Of a DNA stretch of 64,000 nt, positions 31,941 through 43,389 are shown piece after piece; the stretch's first letter is position 1; each line of letters opens with the position of its first letter. The notes below the pieces were generated by a model. The model saw nothing but the letters and a program-made list of their open reading frames with translations. It ran no database searches and was not told the DNA's origin. A program made the translations under genes and the position numbers. This DNA is from Arachnopeziza araneosa (lineage: Eukaryota; Ascomycota; Leotiomycetes; Helotiales; Arachnopezizaceae), in assembly GCA_003988855.1 (NCBI GenBank), contig QYAI01000028.1, positions 62,001 through 126,000 of the forward strand. Direction: 5' to 3'.

Positions 31941-33707
31941 CTACGTAAGCATGCCATAGTATGAGAACTCCCCAATCCCCAGACCAATCCTTCTACCTGG
32001 CTCATCCGAGATTTCAGAAATTTGTTCAATCAGCAATCCCAGTTGTACAAGTGCAGAGGATGAGCCAGTGGTAGAGAATGGAGGTACCGTCGCACTGATA
32101 CGATATTCATACCAATTCGAAGGACACCCTAGGATAGACCTTGAGCTCTCTGGCTGCTGATAGGTAGTCCATGTTGCCGTACATTTTGCCTCACCAAACA
32201 TGACGCAAATGGTGCTATTCTGCAGAAGATGTGGTGAGATTACGATAGCGATCAAGGCATTAATAGCCTCCTGGGACCCAGCACGGTATGTGACTGCAGT
32301 CCATTGCTCTGAACTCGACATCGAATCAAATTTATCCAAAAGCAATGAATCCACTTCATCATTGACGTGTTGCCATGGTATTCTCAATGCAGCTGGGATC
32401 TCCCAGATTTTCTGTTCTGTAGATGGCTCACTATCGGAGACTTGAAGCTGATAACCTCGTGTTTCAATCCAGCTGAGCTCTGCAGGATCCGGGGCAATAT
32501 TATTCATTTCGGGTTCTTTGAAAGCCCCAACGGTAGTAGAGGGATACCATGGGATCAAAGATGGCGTGTCAAGAACAAGAGGCATTTTCTGGCGTGATTC
32601 GTCTCCGAAAGGCTTCACAATAGACAATCTAGAGCCCCTAGAAGTTTTCAACAGCTCCATGGCAAAGCGTACCGCAATATGTCTGATACAGCTTTTGGCT
32701 CCAGATAACTCGAAATGATTTCTTAAGTCCGCATCTACAGCAAAATGGCCCCCACAACCCAACTGCTTCCCTCTTTCAGGGGCATCTTTACAGACAATCA
32801 GACCATCATTAGAGGCACGCAAGAAGCGGGCGAGCTTATTAGAGTCGACGAAATTAACCAAACAAGCCTCCCCTGTCTCGGATCTAAAATGGGTGGCCAA
32901 ACCATCCTCTCTCGAAAACTGTCGACCACAGCCCCATGGTGAGTCGCTAGGCTGTTGTTCGCCGCAAACATAACTTTTTTCTGTTGAGTGAATGGTTTCG
33001 TGCCTTTTTCGGTCCTTTGAACGAGTAAAAGACTTGCCACAGATGCTAAATGGAAAAGGCCGGATATCATTGTGTGAAAGCAAGTGATCACGGAGAGTTG
33101 CAGTTCGAGTGAATTGTTTGAGACACGTATCGCATGTAAGACTAGCTGAAAGCTGTGCTTGACGTATTGCGCCGCTGATGTGGAATGTTTCCAGATATTC
33201 TGAAGTATCTCCGAATCCTTGCCCGGGCGTGACAGAAAAAACAGAGTCAGTTCCTAAGGGATTTGGAATGATAGAGTTTGAGAATGCCAGTGGATTGGTG
33301 AAAGAGGTCCCAGGCATGATGTTGGTATCAACAAAATCCGACTCAAGGCCGATAGGTTTCGAATTTGTCAAGATTTTGGGGAAAATTTCGAGTTCCAAGG
33401 ATTTATTGGACATGGACTCTCTGGAATTTGTGTCTGGAAAGGAAACAAGAAGACTTGTTTGAATCCGATCTTCAGTGAATTGATGCACCAAAAAGTTGTA
33501 ATGCTTCCCCTTCAGTTCGTGCTCTAGCAAAGCTTGAGGATGGTGTGTTCGAAAGGCACATTTTTGGTGCTTGCAGATATTTGGCCCAAGAATGGCGAGT
33601 CCATCAAGTTGTGGGGTTTCCTGGAAAATTTTCTGAAAAGATGAGATAAGACCACGGAGCTCCAGCAGCTCTTGTTGTAACTTTTCTCTCTCAAAATCAG
33701 TCGACAT
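31941..33707 (-). CDS. C2H2 zinc-finger protein with one degenerate finger
   Basis: Single exon, 588 residues, ATG at 33707. The N-terminus (residues 6-30) is a short coiled coil. A first C2H2-like unit (CKHQKC .. H..H) lies near residues 46-70. A classical finger follows at about 193-213 (CDTCLKQFTRTATLRDHLLSH). The next finger keeps linker, hydrophobic core and both His (GKSFTRSKDRKRHETIH) but has Phe where its first Cys should be. Two further unusual Cys-rich units include WGCGRQFSREDGLATHF and LGCGGHFAVDADLRNHF. The C-terminal half has no recognised domain. Nuclear DNA binding is likely for the C2H2 part but the target is unknown. Confidence 0.8.
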   Translation of the reverse strand: MSTDFEREKLQQELLELRGLISSFQKIFQETPQLDGLAILGPNICKHQKCAFRTHHPQALLEHELKGKHYNFLVHQFTEDRIQTSLLVSFPDTNSRESMSNKSLELEIFPKILTNSKPIGLESDFVDTNIMPGTSFTNPLAFSNSIIPNPLGTDSVFSVTPGQGFGDTSEYLETFHISGAIRQAQLSASLTCDTCLKQFTRTATLRDHLLSHNDIRPFPFSICGKSFTRSKDRKRHETIHSTEKSYVCGEQQPSDSPWGCGRQFSREDGLATHFRSETGEACLVNFVDSNKLARFLRASNDGLIVCKDAPERGKQLGCGGHFAVDADLRNHFELSGAKSCIRHIAVRFAMELLKTSRGSRLSIVKPFGDESRQKMPLVLDTPSLIPWYPSTTVGAFKEPEMNNIAPDPAELSWIETRGYQLQVSDSEPSTEQKIWEIPAALRIPWQHVNDEVDSLLLDKFDSMSSSEQWTAVTYRAGSQEAINALIAIVISPHLLQNSTICVMFGEAKCTATWTTYQQPESSRSILGCPSNWYEYRISATVPPFSTTGSSSALVQLGLLIEQISEISDEPGRRIGLGIGEFSYYGMLT

Positions 33708-35740
33708 CGAGATTCAGATTGATCCACGCTGCCGAGCCTTATTGCGACAAAGAAATAACTCGATCAATTTTGTTCAAGGTCTAATAAGTGTGGTCCGTAG
33801 GTGGGAGAACTCATTGCAGGCCACCTCTTTTTATATTTGGGACAGCTCTTCATTGGGATTAATTCTCTTGCACACAACATGAAAATTTTGCCTCCTCTGT
33901 TGAGTGTGTGAATACTTTCGAACGTGCCCGGGGTACAAATATTCAAAAGCAACTTTTCATAGTGATTTGGAGCGGGATATTTCCAAGCGATCAGCATATG
34001 GCCCAATGCGTAGTCTAGAATCTAGAAAGGCGATGCAAGCCGTGAAATTTACACCACACAGCGGATGAGCCTCATGAAATAGTATGCAGGGCCTTCGCCT
34101 GCACTGCCCATTTCGGTCAAGTTGTTTTTGACCCGTGCTGTATGGTGATAAGCACCCTTGTCGCATCATTTGCATTCTCACCACCTACCACTTCTTGGGA
34201 CTGAAGTGACTACTAAACCCGGATAGAGATTCAAAAGAACTCAAAACGTTCTTAAGTCCTCGAGTTTTGTGTATGCTTTTCATGTGGATATTCTTGGTTC
34301 CTGTTTCTCGTTTTGTTTTTGCGATCAAAGTCACGTGGAAAGAGTATGGGCTTCACTCACTTCGACAACTCTCTTTCAATATGATACTTTTCTTGACTTC
34401 CTAGTATTATATTCTGTGCTTTTCCTTCACAATTTATCTGTCTAACCTAGCTATTATTACTTAAAGATAGTAACATATGTTCAAATATTCTTGTTTTTTT
34501 ATAAGTATTGACGAAATAGTAAATCTACTTTAATTGAAAATGCTTTAGTTCTCTAGCGATATCTACTACCTATTCCTAGGGTTGGCATTACGTATTTATG
34601 GTCTCATTCGATTTCAAGCTCTGTCTATCAAATCGGCCATGGAATGTATTTAATAGAAGCATTTGATAAGCAGAAGGAACAAAAACTGTTCCTCCAAGAT
34701 TTCGCCCTAGGCGACATAACGCTCTATGCCAAGAACAAACTAGAAGACGAGTCTCGTTTCCTGATTCATATGCGGCATAATAATCAGTGCACGGAACATA
34801 TTGAAGACACCGTCAGAATCAGTCCGGAAGTGTAATATTGAATGGTATTTATCGGGCTATTTTGGAATCTAGCGACCTTGCAGATATGGTTGACTTCTGG
34901 ATTATCTACCTAAAGCTGGATAGCATCGATATGTCGCCGACAAAATTTATAAAACCGCGAAAGCTTGTTAAAATCTCTATTGAAAGCCTTTTACTCATTG
35001 CTTTAAGGGTTGGCCATTTGCACTGTAAGGAACGAAGTGTATGCAAGCCTGATGTATCCGAAGAGTAGAAAGCTAGGCTATATAGCTAGGTAGCTACCCC
35101 TGTCCTGAACGCTCCTTCTTGTCTCGTGACATACACCAATCTGTGGCCCGGAAATTGAAGGACTAAACCAACCATTTGGCATTTTGGCTGGAGTTGATAT
35201 GGTTAAAAACCTGTTACAGCGGGGAGCAATACCCAAACGACGTGGTCAATGCCAAAGCGGGACTGGTCAGGTTCAGTAGTCAAATGCAATGGTTATAATT
35301 CTTGACCTATTGTTTCAAGAGCCAGGGCATGTACCTTCGGCCTAGATGTTTCAAGAGGCACAATCATTCATATATCACAGGGCCGATTCCAATTTTGATT
35401 TAGAAAATGGAGATAACGATGATATCGATCCTAGGCCATTGAATATATTTAGAGCGGTCTGCGACCTTCTCAGTCTTAAAAAACATCTGTCCTCCTTGCG
35501 AAGAAGAAGCGTTCGGCTTGAGGTTTTTCATGGTTCTGGGAGTTAATGAATGTAATAATCCCACCTAATCCAGCCACTTCTATCAGTTTTGATGAACGCA
35601 ACTTTCGAAGCTAGAACTAATACGGCCTGGGCAGCAGAATGAGTTGATGAGGCTGAAAAATATTTATGGGTTGGCTAGTGTTGAAAAATTGTTTCTTTTT
35701 TTGGACCCAAAAGCCACAATGTTTATTCGAACATCTAATT
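33708..35740. other. Long AT-rich intergenic stretch
   Basis: About 2 kb without a supported gene. Small frames at 34644-35068 and 35346-35546 are open and acidic but too short and isolated to call, and may be remnants. TATTTA-rich DNA surrounds 34440-34560. Confidence 0.5.
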
Positions 35741-37519
35741 TTATTCCACCACCTCCGCCATTAAATTTTTTGGCCATTCAGGTTTGTCAAAACCGTTTTT
35801 TCGGACCCCAACCTGAAAGCCCGGCTGAACAAGCCTATCTTTCCAGCTCAAGATGGGTTTGACAGTTCTGATCGCCGCTCCTACTGCTTTCGCTTCTCGA
35901 ATCTCAAAGAATTCTTCATCAAACAAATACGGTGCTGTTTTCCCTAATTTTTCAATATATAAAGGAACCATTTTCCCCATTTGAGCATGATGTTTCAGAA
36001 CTTCCCCGCCATTTCGTTTCCAGACTCTCTGCCACACATCCTGGGGATACATTCCCACACTCTCAACAAGCCATTGGTTATAGTACCCCAGCGCAAGATC
36101 AACTGTATAGCTCCCCCCATACGTCCCCACTTTTACCAACGCATCTAGAATTCCGCAGACGCCTATAATTCCAGTACAGTAATCGCTATTCGGGAAAATA
36201 GGCGTCACGGGCTCATTATTGCCCATCGCTCGGCCAAATTCATAGCTTACTCCAACGCATGCATCACTTACTTGCTGCCAACCACTACGGGATGCCCAGG
36301 GTCCATTCCAACCATAGCAGTTCTCTCGGGCAAATACCATGCCTCTTTCTCGATCTGTGGTCAATTCTAGAATCCCGTCTTGGCCGAGACCAAATTTATC
36401 GAGCACTGCAGGTCGGTAGCCCGACACCACCACATCCGCTTCCCGAATCAGCTCTTTCGCCTTCGCCAAGTCACTGGCGTTACGGAAATCCAGCTGGCAA
36501 TTCCATTTCCCCCACGCAAGATCTGCATGCAAGAATCCTAGATCCGGCAGGTCGGACGAGGTTATACGCATGACGCTTGCCCCTAGCTCTGCTAGACCAC
36601 GCGTTATGGCTGGTGCTGCTATGACGCGTGTGAGGTCTACCACCTTGAGACCTGCCAATGGGCGGGCTGGTGAGGTTTGCGGTGAGGAGGGCCACCAACC
36701 TGGTGGCTGCGAGGTGGCAGGGTGGTGGTGTGTTTGCCAAATGCCGACATGAGCGTTTGCAAGACCTTGGGGAGAGGATTTGTATTCTGAGACGGTGTGG
36801 CAGATAGTGCCTGCTTGTTTAGTTTTTTGAGATACGAGATCGTCGAGATCTGTGGCTGTATACGTGGATATCTTGTCCTGATACAGAGATGATGCTTCTA
36901 AAAAGTTGCCTTCAGCTTCGGAAGGCATGGAGAAGGCTTGCAGAAGGATATCTGGATTCATGGAGCCATGGAGTTGGAAATAGCGAGAGTCTTTGGTGCG
37001 GTAGATGTTAGTTACGCACATGCGGTAAGGGCTTGCTAATGCGTCGTAAATATCGTAGGAAGGAAACAAGTTTGTCATTCTCATATCTCGACTTGTGGCT
37101 TTAATTGGAACGCCATCGATCATGATGTCTGTAAGCCAGGCGGACATTATAAAGAGCTGTGCATGATCTAGGTCTATCGTGACATCCTGAGGCGGCAGAG
37201 CGTATTTTTGTGTTAGAAGATTACCAATCATAATTGCTTCTAGTGCTTTGAGTGTGCCGATACTTTCTGCAAAGCGCCATGGCACCGGAATTGCTGGTGA
37301 TGTATGGCCGGTGAAGCAAATTTGGGAAGCATAGGCTGAGGAATTTTTAGGGAGCGAAGTTGAGATCAGGGGATTCTCAAGAATTCCACTTTTGAGTAAG
37401 TTATGAGTCTCGTCGATGAGATTGTATTCTGAGAATTCATCGAGTCTGATTTTCTGTTGTTGAGAACCGATGTTTTCGAAAAAGGAGCCGCTGTTAGATT
37501 TTTGGACGTCGAGCTCCAT
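35741..37519 (-). CDS. CaiB/BaiF-type (family III) CoA-transferase
   Basis: Single exon, 592 residues, ATG at 37519. The C-terminal part carries the family III signature: LAGLKVVDLTRVIAAPAITRGLAELGASVMRI, then ADVVVSGYRPAVLDKFGLG, then NSDYCTGIIGVCGILDAL, where the Asp of the D-x-x-TG segment corresponds to the catalytic Asp of formyl-CoA transferase. The N-terminal 290 residues form a second, divergent CaiB-like half (RFAESIGTLKALEAIMIGN, DLDHAQLF), as in fused double-domain fungal members. These enzymes move CoA between carboxylic acids. Substrate is unknown. The promoter is shared with a divergent MFS transporter, suggesting an acid uptake and activation pair. Confidence 0.85.
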   Translation of the reverse strand: MELDVQKSNSGSFFENIGSQQQKIRLDEFSEYNLIDETHNLLKSGILENPLISTSLPKNSSAYASQICFTGHTSPAIPVPWRFAESIGTLKALEAIMIGNLLTQKYALPPQDVTIDLDHAQLFIMSAWLTDIMIDGVPIKATSRDMRMTNLFPSYDIYDALASPYRMCVTNIYRTKDSRYFQLHGSMNPDILLQAFSMPSEAEGNFLEASSLYQDKISTYTATDLDDLVSQKTKQAGTICHTVSEYKSSPQGLANAHVGIWQTHHHPATSQPPGWWPSSPQTSPARPLAGLKVVDLTRVIAAPAITRGLAELGASVMRITSSDLPDLGFLHADLAWGKWNCQLDFRNASDLAKAKELIREADVVVSGYRPAVLDKFGLGQDGILELTTDRERGMVFARENCYGWNGPWASRSGWQQVSDACVGVSYEFGRAMGNNEPVTPIFPNSDYCTGIIGVCGILDALVKVGTYGGSYTVDLALGYYNQWLVESVGMYPQDVWQRVWKRNGGEVLKHHAQMGKMVPLYIEKLGKTAPYLFDEEFFEIREAKAVGAAIRTVKPILSWKDRLVQPGFQVGVRKNGFDKPEWPKNLMAEVVE

Positions 37520-38277
37520 GCTTAAATCTCTGCTCGAGTTCTGAAAATATTTCAGCCTCTCTCAAAAGGTCTCGATCTCGCTATTGATCCCAGTACGGTT
37601 ATTGGTTGCTTGTTGCTGCTCCCTGAAATGCTGAAAGTATTTGCTCTACGGCATTTGAGAATTGTTTCCGATTATTTGCTAGGAGATGGTATTAAGAGAT
37701 TCACGTAACAACTTTACAAGATGGAATTCCGTGAATTCCTTATTGGATTACCTTGGCCGGAAAATACCCACGGCTTAAGCTTCTACAGTACCGCGATAGC
37801 CAGAAAGTACGCCTCACCCGCATACCATTAATGATTACTCACATGACAAACAAGGATTGTACATATACGACGACTACAGATAGAATGATAAATATCGTAC
37901 GAGTACAAGTTCAAAGTCCAATCGCTTCACCAAAAACCGGGGCTCGCTTATCCCGATGATTAAGTGAGATGCATAATAGGTTTATTGTTGGGAGCGCTAA
38001 TTTTACATGCGCCGGTGTGCCATTAGAGACCGCCGAAGGGGGTACGCTAAGGATTGAGGTGCAGAACAGATACCTTAACTCGTTTGACCTTGGAGTAGCC
38101 GTCGCTCCACGATTGGAAACTCTGAATTATGGATTGTGTAGCTGATTTTCAAAGATTGCTAGTATCTCACTTATCCTAAGAAGATTTAAATAAATATTGA
38201 CGATATTCGTCAAACAATCGATCTCATATGTCGTGAAGAGACAGATAAATCAAGACTTGCGCTCAATCACGTACAAT
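37520..38277. promoter_or_regulatory. Shared divergent promoter region
   Basis: 758 bases separate the CoA-transferase ATG (minus strand) from the MFS transporter ATG (plus strand). No intervening coding frame is supported. Shared control by one of the two adjacent regulators is plausible, but I see no obvious repeated binding site. Confidence 0.4.
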
Positions 38278-39868
38278 ATGAAACCTTCAAGCGACTCGAA
38301 TAAAGCCGATGGTGCTCAAAGCATATTTCTAGCCCAAAACATCGGCAATGGCCCTATCAATCCCATCGAGCAGAAGAAGCTCGTACGAAAAATAGACTGC
38401 ATTATCCTTCCATTTCTCTTCATTTCCTACGTATTCTTCTACCTGGACAAAACGACACTCAGTTATGCGGCCATCTTTGGAATTCGAAAAGACCTCCATT
38501 TGGTGAACAACCAGTATAGCTGGCTATCAAGCTTGTTCTACTTTGGTTTCCTAACGTGGATCGTGCCATCTGTACTTCTCATGCAACGATTCCGAATCGG
38601 AAAGTTTTTGGGCGTCAGCGTGTTTGTGTGGGGGACTTTATTGATGATTCAAGCAGCGACCTCTTCATTTGCTAGTCTGGCTGCTCTACGTTCCCTTTGC
38701 GGAGCTGCAGAAGCATGTGCTGATCCAGCGTTCGTGCTAATCACAAGCATGTGGTACACAAGGCGAGAACAACCGTTTAGAATAGGGCTTTGGTATGCTG
38801 CGAATGGCTTCGGAATTGCGATTGGCGGACTTCTTGGTTATGGTATTGGACATATCCACGACAAACTGCCGAGTTGGAAGTATGAATTTTTGATTATTGG
38901 AGCTATTTGTTGCTGCTGGGGAATATTTGTAATCATATTTCTTCCTGACTCACCGATCACTGCAAAGGGGTTCTCCCTACATGAGAGGAGAATGATTATA
39001 ATGAGAAAGAATGAAGATCAGGCTGGGGTCGAGAATAAACACTTTAAGGTACGTGCTAATTACTTTGTTTTCCGACTCAAGAATTGGAAACGAGATATTG
39101 AGATAAATTCAGTTTTATCAAGCTGTTGAGGCTTTTTCGGATAGCAAAACATATATATTCTTCTTGCTAGCATTTGTTGCCACCGTTCCAAATGGTAAGC
39201 ACGATTGTCAAGTACTCAATGCAAACTAAAATTGAGTCACAGGGGGTATCTCAAACTTTGGCACGATCATTATAGAGGGGTTCGGATTTAGCACCCTTCA
39301 TACAACCCTCATGCAAATACCCTATGGTGTTTTTGTTATCATCTGCATTCTCACGTCTACATTCCTCAATGATCGATTCACCAACAAGAGATGCCTCTTC
39401 GTTCTACTTTTTGTGTGTCCCAACATTGCTGGCACGTTTGGATTAAGATATGTCGACGATGGAAATACAGCTGGCAAATATATCTGCTATCTGCTCACTG
39501 GGTCCTATGTTGCATCTTCTGTCCTTTTCCTTTCACTGTTGATCTCTAATACTGCCGGGTACACGAAAAAAGTCATTACCAATGGAGTTTTGTTTCTCGG
39601 CTACTCTGCTGGAAATATTGCAGGCCCATTCTTTTACAAGACGAATCAAGCTCCCACATACGCGTTGGGTATTTGGAGTATGATTGTCAGCAACCTTGCC
39701 GAAGTGGTAGCTATCCTTGTATTCTGGTATCTTATGGCGCGGGAGAATGAACGGAGGGATGCAGTGCAGAAAGTGAAGGAAGGTGGCTTGGAAGGGAGAG
39801 ATCTGGAAGCTACTGCATTTGAAGATTTGACTGATCGGGAGAATCTTAATTTCCGATATCTTTTCTAA
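38278..39868 (+). CDS. MFS transporter, allantoate permease (Dal5)-like, anion:cation symporter family
   Basis: Exons 38278-39048, 39113-39194 and 39243-39868 are phase-consistent and give 492 residues, standard for this group. The ATG at 38278 is the first in frame. Typical Dal5-family landmarks are present: helix 1 with CIILPFLFISYVFFYLDKTTL, LSSLFYFGFL, a short loop motif RIGLWYAANGFG, a central cytosolic loop, and the splice-spanning segment VPNGGISNFGTI with FGFSTLHTTLMQIPYG. Around 12 membrane helices are expected at the plasma membrane. Members import organic anions such as allantoate, nicotinate, pantothenate or related acids. Divergent neighbour to a CoA-transferase, so the substrate may be an acid that is then converted to a CoA ester. 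Confidence 0.92.
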
Positions 39869-40681
39869 CATGGGGAGTCGCAAGGAAATCGTGTATTCGA
39901 TTCATAAAATTGATCATGGAAACGCTTAGAAGTATTTTTTAAGCCGAATAGTATTCTGTTGAACATGTGTCATTCTTTTGTGACATCCCATTCGAGATTC
40001 ACCCACATCATTTCATGGGTATTTTTCGGATTCTATGCTTCATAATGAATCATCCATATTTCGAAGTCCAACTAAGAAAAAATCAGGTTGTGTGGCGTGA
40101 TTTCTTCTAATTCTCACGATGGAGAGATAGTCCTCCCAGGAATGATTGAGCATAAAACAAAACAAGTGGATCCACGTGTGAGGTACATTTGTACGTAGGA
40201 ATAAGTCGGAAGGCTCGTCTATGGCTTACCTCCCCCACGAGATGCTATAAAAAGGTCATGTGATGCATGACAAACGAGACCTTGTGCCAACTACAGCCAG
40301 TGAGCAGCGGTTACAGGATGGTTTGTAATCCCCATGCTACTGCCGTGTTGGGTCAAGTGAGAATATCAGAATGCACAGCTCTCATGTTTGAGACTGCGAC
40401 TTCCGTTTTAGGAATCAGCATTATGGTCGGGCCTATTCTTTTACCAGTCTTTCCCGGTTCTCTGCAGACTTTGCTTTACAAACTTTTGTCTTCTTTGGCT
40501 TAAAAGTGCGACTACCGCTTTAGGCATGAGTATTCGTTAGAGGCCATTTTTCCCGGCAGTGCTCTTCTCTTGAGAGTCTATAAGACTACGCCTCGCGCCT
40601 CTTTTTGAAGATGAACATTTTGTCTCCACGACTTTGAGTGAAGAGCATCCAAAGCTTATCTCACTACCAACTGAATTTAAT
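39869..40681. other. Intergenic, bZIP promoter region
   Basis: About 800 bases with a GGATCCACGTGTGAGG box near 40169. No supported gene. A near-repeat of the words GACTGCGACTTCCGTTTTAG and GCGACTACCGCTTTAG occurs at 40391 and 40508. Confidence 0.5.
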
Positions 40682-41301
40682 ATGGACCACTACAATCACC
40701 AGCCTGTTGGGTCTAACACCCTAATCAGCTATGATATTTCGAATACCTTTCCTGGCGAGGATAATCCACACCAGTCTGGACAACAATATATTGGGTACTA
40801 TGACAATGTAAGTGGCAGGAACTCCTGATACACGAGAATGCAACGTAACTAAATTTGTAGATGATTGGGAATCAGATCATGAGTGACATATATGCCACAG
40901 TCCCGCCGCAATCAGGGAGTAACCCTACTTCACCACAAATAGCCTCACCGCTATCTTCAACATACTCAGAAGGAGGGCCGTCTCTAGGCCCTATCTCCAT
41001 CTCGCACGTCTATGCCAAGCAAGAGCGCAGGCGTTACCAGAACCGAGTATCCCAGCGTGCCTTCAGAGAGCGCAAGGCCAAGGAACGCGCAACTCTTGAA
41101 GAACAGCTCAAGAAGTTGGCCGAGAAGCACCAAAGGGTGCTGCAGTCATATTCAAGCCAATCCGTCGAGGTGGGCCGGTTGAAGGCCGAGATTGATGAGC
41201 TCACCAAAACGATCCATGCGCTTCGCGGGAGGATGGACGAGCAGAACGTGTCAAGCGATGGCGCGTGGACCGAAGAGCTCCTGCAAGACTTGTTCCTTTG
41301 A
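40682..41301 (+). CDS. bZIP transcription factor, fungal AP-1/Yap-like basic region
   Basis: Exons 40682-40807 and 40861-41301 give 188 residues; the ATG at 40682 is the first in frame. The basic region reads RRYQNRVSQRAFRERK, with the Q-R-A-F-R pattern of Yap/AP-1-like fungal bZIPs rather than the N-x7-R A-S type. A leucine-zipper helix follows (LEEQLKKLAEKHQRVLQ .. VGRLKAEIDELTKTI). The N-terminus is Gln/Ser/Pro-rich. No C-terminal Cys-rich redox domain is present, so it is not a full Yap1. It probably binds TTACTAA-like or related sites as a dimer. It lies next to a Fungal_trans_2 regulator and transport/CoA-transferase genes. Confidence 0.88.
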
Positions 41302-41777
41302 CGCTCGTAAGTCTGCGGTAGGCCAAAAGTCCGCGCTCCTCTTCGTGTCCCGGATGTTCCCACTGGATGATTACTCATGCGACCCGTGTCTTACTCCTGT
41401 CCGTAAGGGGCGGAGGACTGGCGCTAGTAGGGTTGGGCACATATCATTGTCCATGTGCATTTATTTCTTGGGTGCGAGTAGTGAAAAGACTCCACTCACC
41501 CCACTTTCACCGATTCGACGACAGCCATGAGGCGCAGTGACGATGGATCAGGACGATGTGTGCAGGCGAGCGTGGCACAACGACAATCTGCTGATTTCGA
41601 AGCTAGAATAAGCACACCGCATATACCATGGCCAACTTTTGCTAAACCAGTCTCGCACATCTCGGAATACTCCTCTCTCTCTCTCCACGATTTCAGAAAA
41701 ATCAAATTGGCCGATTTGGAGGGGAAAGACGCCCCTCGTTCGTGGCGAACGAATGCGGCCTCTCAGTCGGTCCAGCT

Positions 41778-43389
41778 ATGAGTAGTAAAGGGAAAGCGCC
41801 ATTCGAATGGATAAACAAAGACGCATCAAACATCACTTCCAAGGACCACAAAACCAAGGCCAATTCTCATGCTCAGTCAGTGACCTGGGGCATTAGAAAA
41901 AAGACGTCAACTAGGAAGACGTCAAGCACTCATGTACACCCCGCTCAATTGCCTTCACAACCTATATCTAGTCGCCGTGAAAACCAACAAAGTGGACACC
42001 AAAACGAAATTGCTGTTCAGAGCCAGGCTTTCTGGAAGATTGCAAATGGCTCCGGATCAGATGCCACAGTTTACATGAGTGATCCTGCATCCGATTCAGC
42101 ACATCTTCTTGACACGGCCCTGGACCCCTTTATGCCGCTCGCTGGAGGTACAACCCGCCGTGAACGAAATCTACTCCAATACTGTAATCTTGATCTCCTC
42201 CCAGTATTCATCTCAGACAGCTGATATATTGTTAGATCTCAATACAACTCCCACCGCTGTGTATGGAACTCACAATACATCTGCCTACTGTCCTGTACGC
42301 GACAGAACCGCAATATTTGTACAAAACCACGACGAATGGCTACAATGGGTGCTACTATCAGCAGAAGTGTTTTTGTTGGGTAATAAAGCTGCTTTGAAAA
42401 GCGTTTCAGTCTTGACTCGGAGAGCCTCGTTATACCAAATCATACGGCAAGCAGTGGGTAGCCCCGCTACTCAGCACTCTGATACGACCATTGCCCACAT
42501 CACACTGGCGGCAATTACAGAAGGCAGAATTGGTTTGCTGTCCGAAGCCCAGAAACACCTTGCAGCAGCCAAAAGGCTGATAAGTGATCGGGGCGATAGT
42601 AGCCAGCGGATACCGATAACAACCGTCGTAGCTTTGGTATGGCTTGGTGTTGGGCCGGATGCATTTCCAAACTCAAGCGCATTAGAAGCTGCTCTTGCCT
42701 CGTTTACTTGGAGTATTTTTACATCCTACCAACGTGCGTGGGAGCAGAAAGGTCAACCGTCAATGCTTGAAGAGGCTATGATTACCATGGAAGACGACTC
42801 CCAAAACTTATACAAAGCATATATTCAAAGTCGTCGCCGAGCATTTCATCCCCAATCACCTCTGCGTCCTTTCCTTGAAGCGAAATTCGAGGGCGAGTTA
42901 GCGAGCCAATTCAGAAGTCATATGGCAATTATATGGCTTATGAACAGAATTCTGTGGGATTTGCGCGACAATTACGAAGACAGTATTATATTTCTTGACA
43001 GGATTTATCTCCTTGTTGCGTCGGCAGATCTTATGAGTCTTAAAGCAATAGCTGTATTGTTTATGATTGTAGACTGCGTAGCCCGGATTGGTACATATTC
43101 AAGCGAATATACCCATAATATTACAGATATCATTGTAAGCCGTGGAGATAATGACGGCAGAGTTATGTGGTGGTGGGAAACTGTTGACGCAGTGGAGTTG
43201 CTATTACTTTTGTCGAAGGAGACGAGAGAAAGGATCCTCCGAGTAATCTCGGTGGAACTCGTTGAAACTGAAGGCAGTGAAGAAGAGCTCGTAGAGCTAC
43301 CCCTTGAGCAAATAGCTAATGAAATAAGGCTAAGTTGGATGTACAGATGCTTAGATCGCTCGAGTGTAAATGACGCAAATCTTGCTTGA
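41778..43389 (+). CDS. Fungal_trans_2-type regulator without a zinc cluster
   Basis: Exons 41778-42183 and 42236-43389, with a 52-nt intron ending TTAG, give 519 residues. The ATG at 41778 starts MSSKGKAPFEWINKD, a beginning seen in fungal proteins with the DUF3468/Fungal_trans_2 helical domain. The segments ALDPFMPL, RRERNLLQY and YGTHNTSAYCPVRD, then the helical repeats from 2400 bases on, fit this domain. No Cys6 cluster is seen, so DNA binding would have to come from a partner; the adjacent bZIP is a natural but unproven candidate. An upstream zinc-cluster exon in 41302-41777 was looked for and not found. Confidence 0.72.

Noticed and set aside
34644..35068. Two adjacent small plus-strand frames
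   Set aside because: Short, acidic, no family recognised, in AT-rich DNA; could be a remnant but not supportable.
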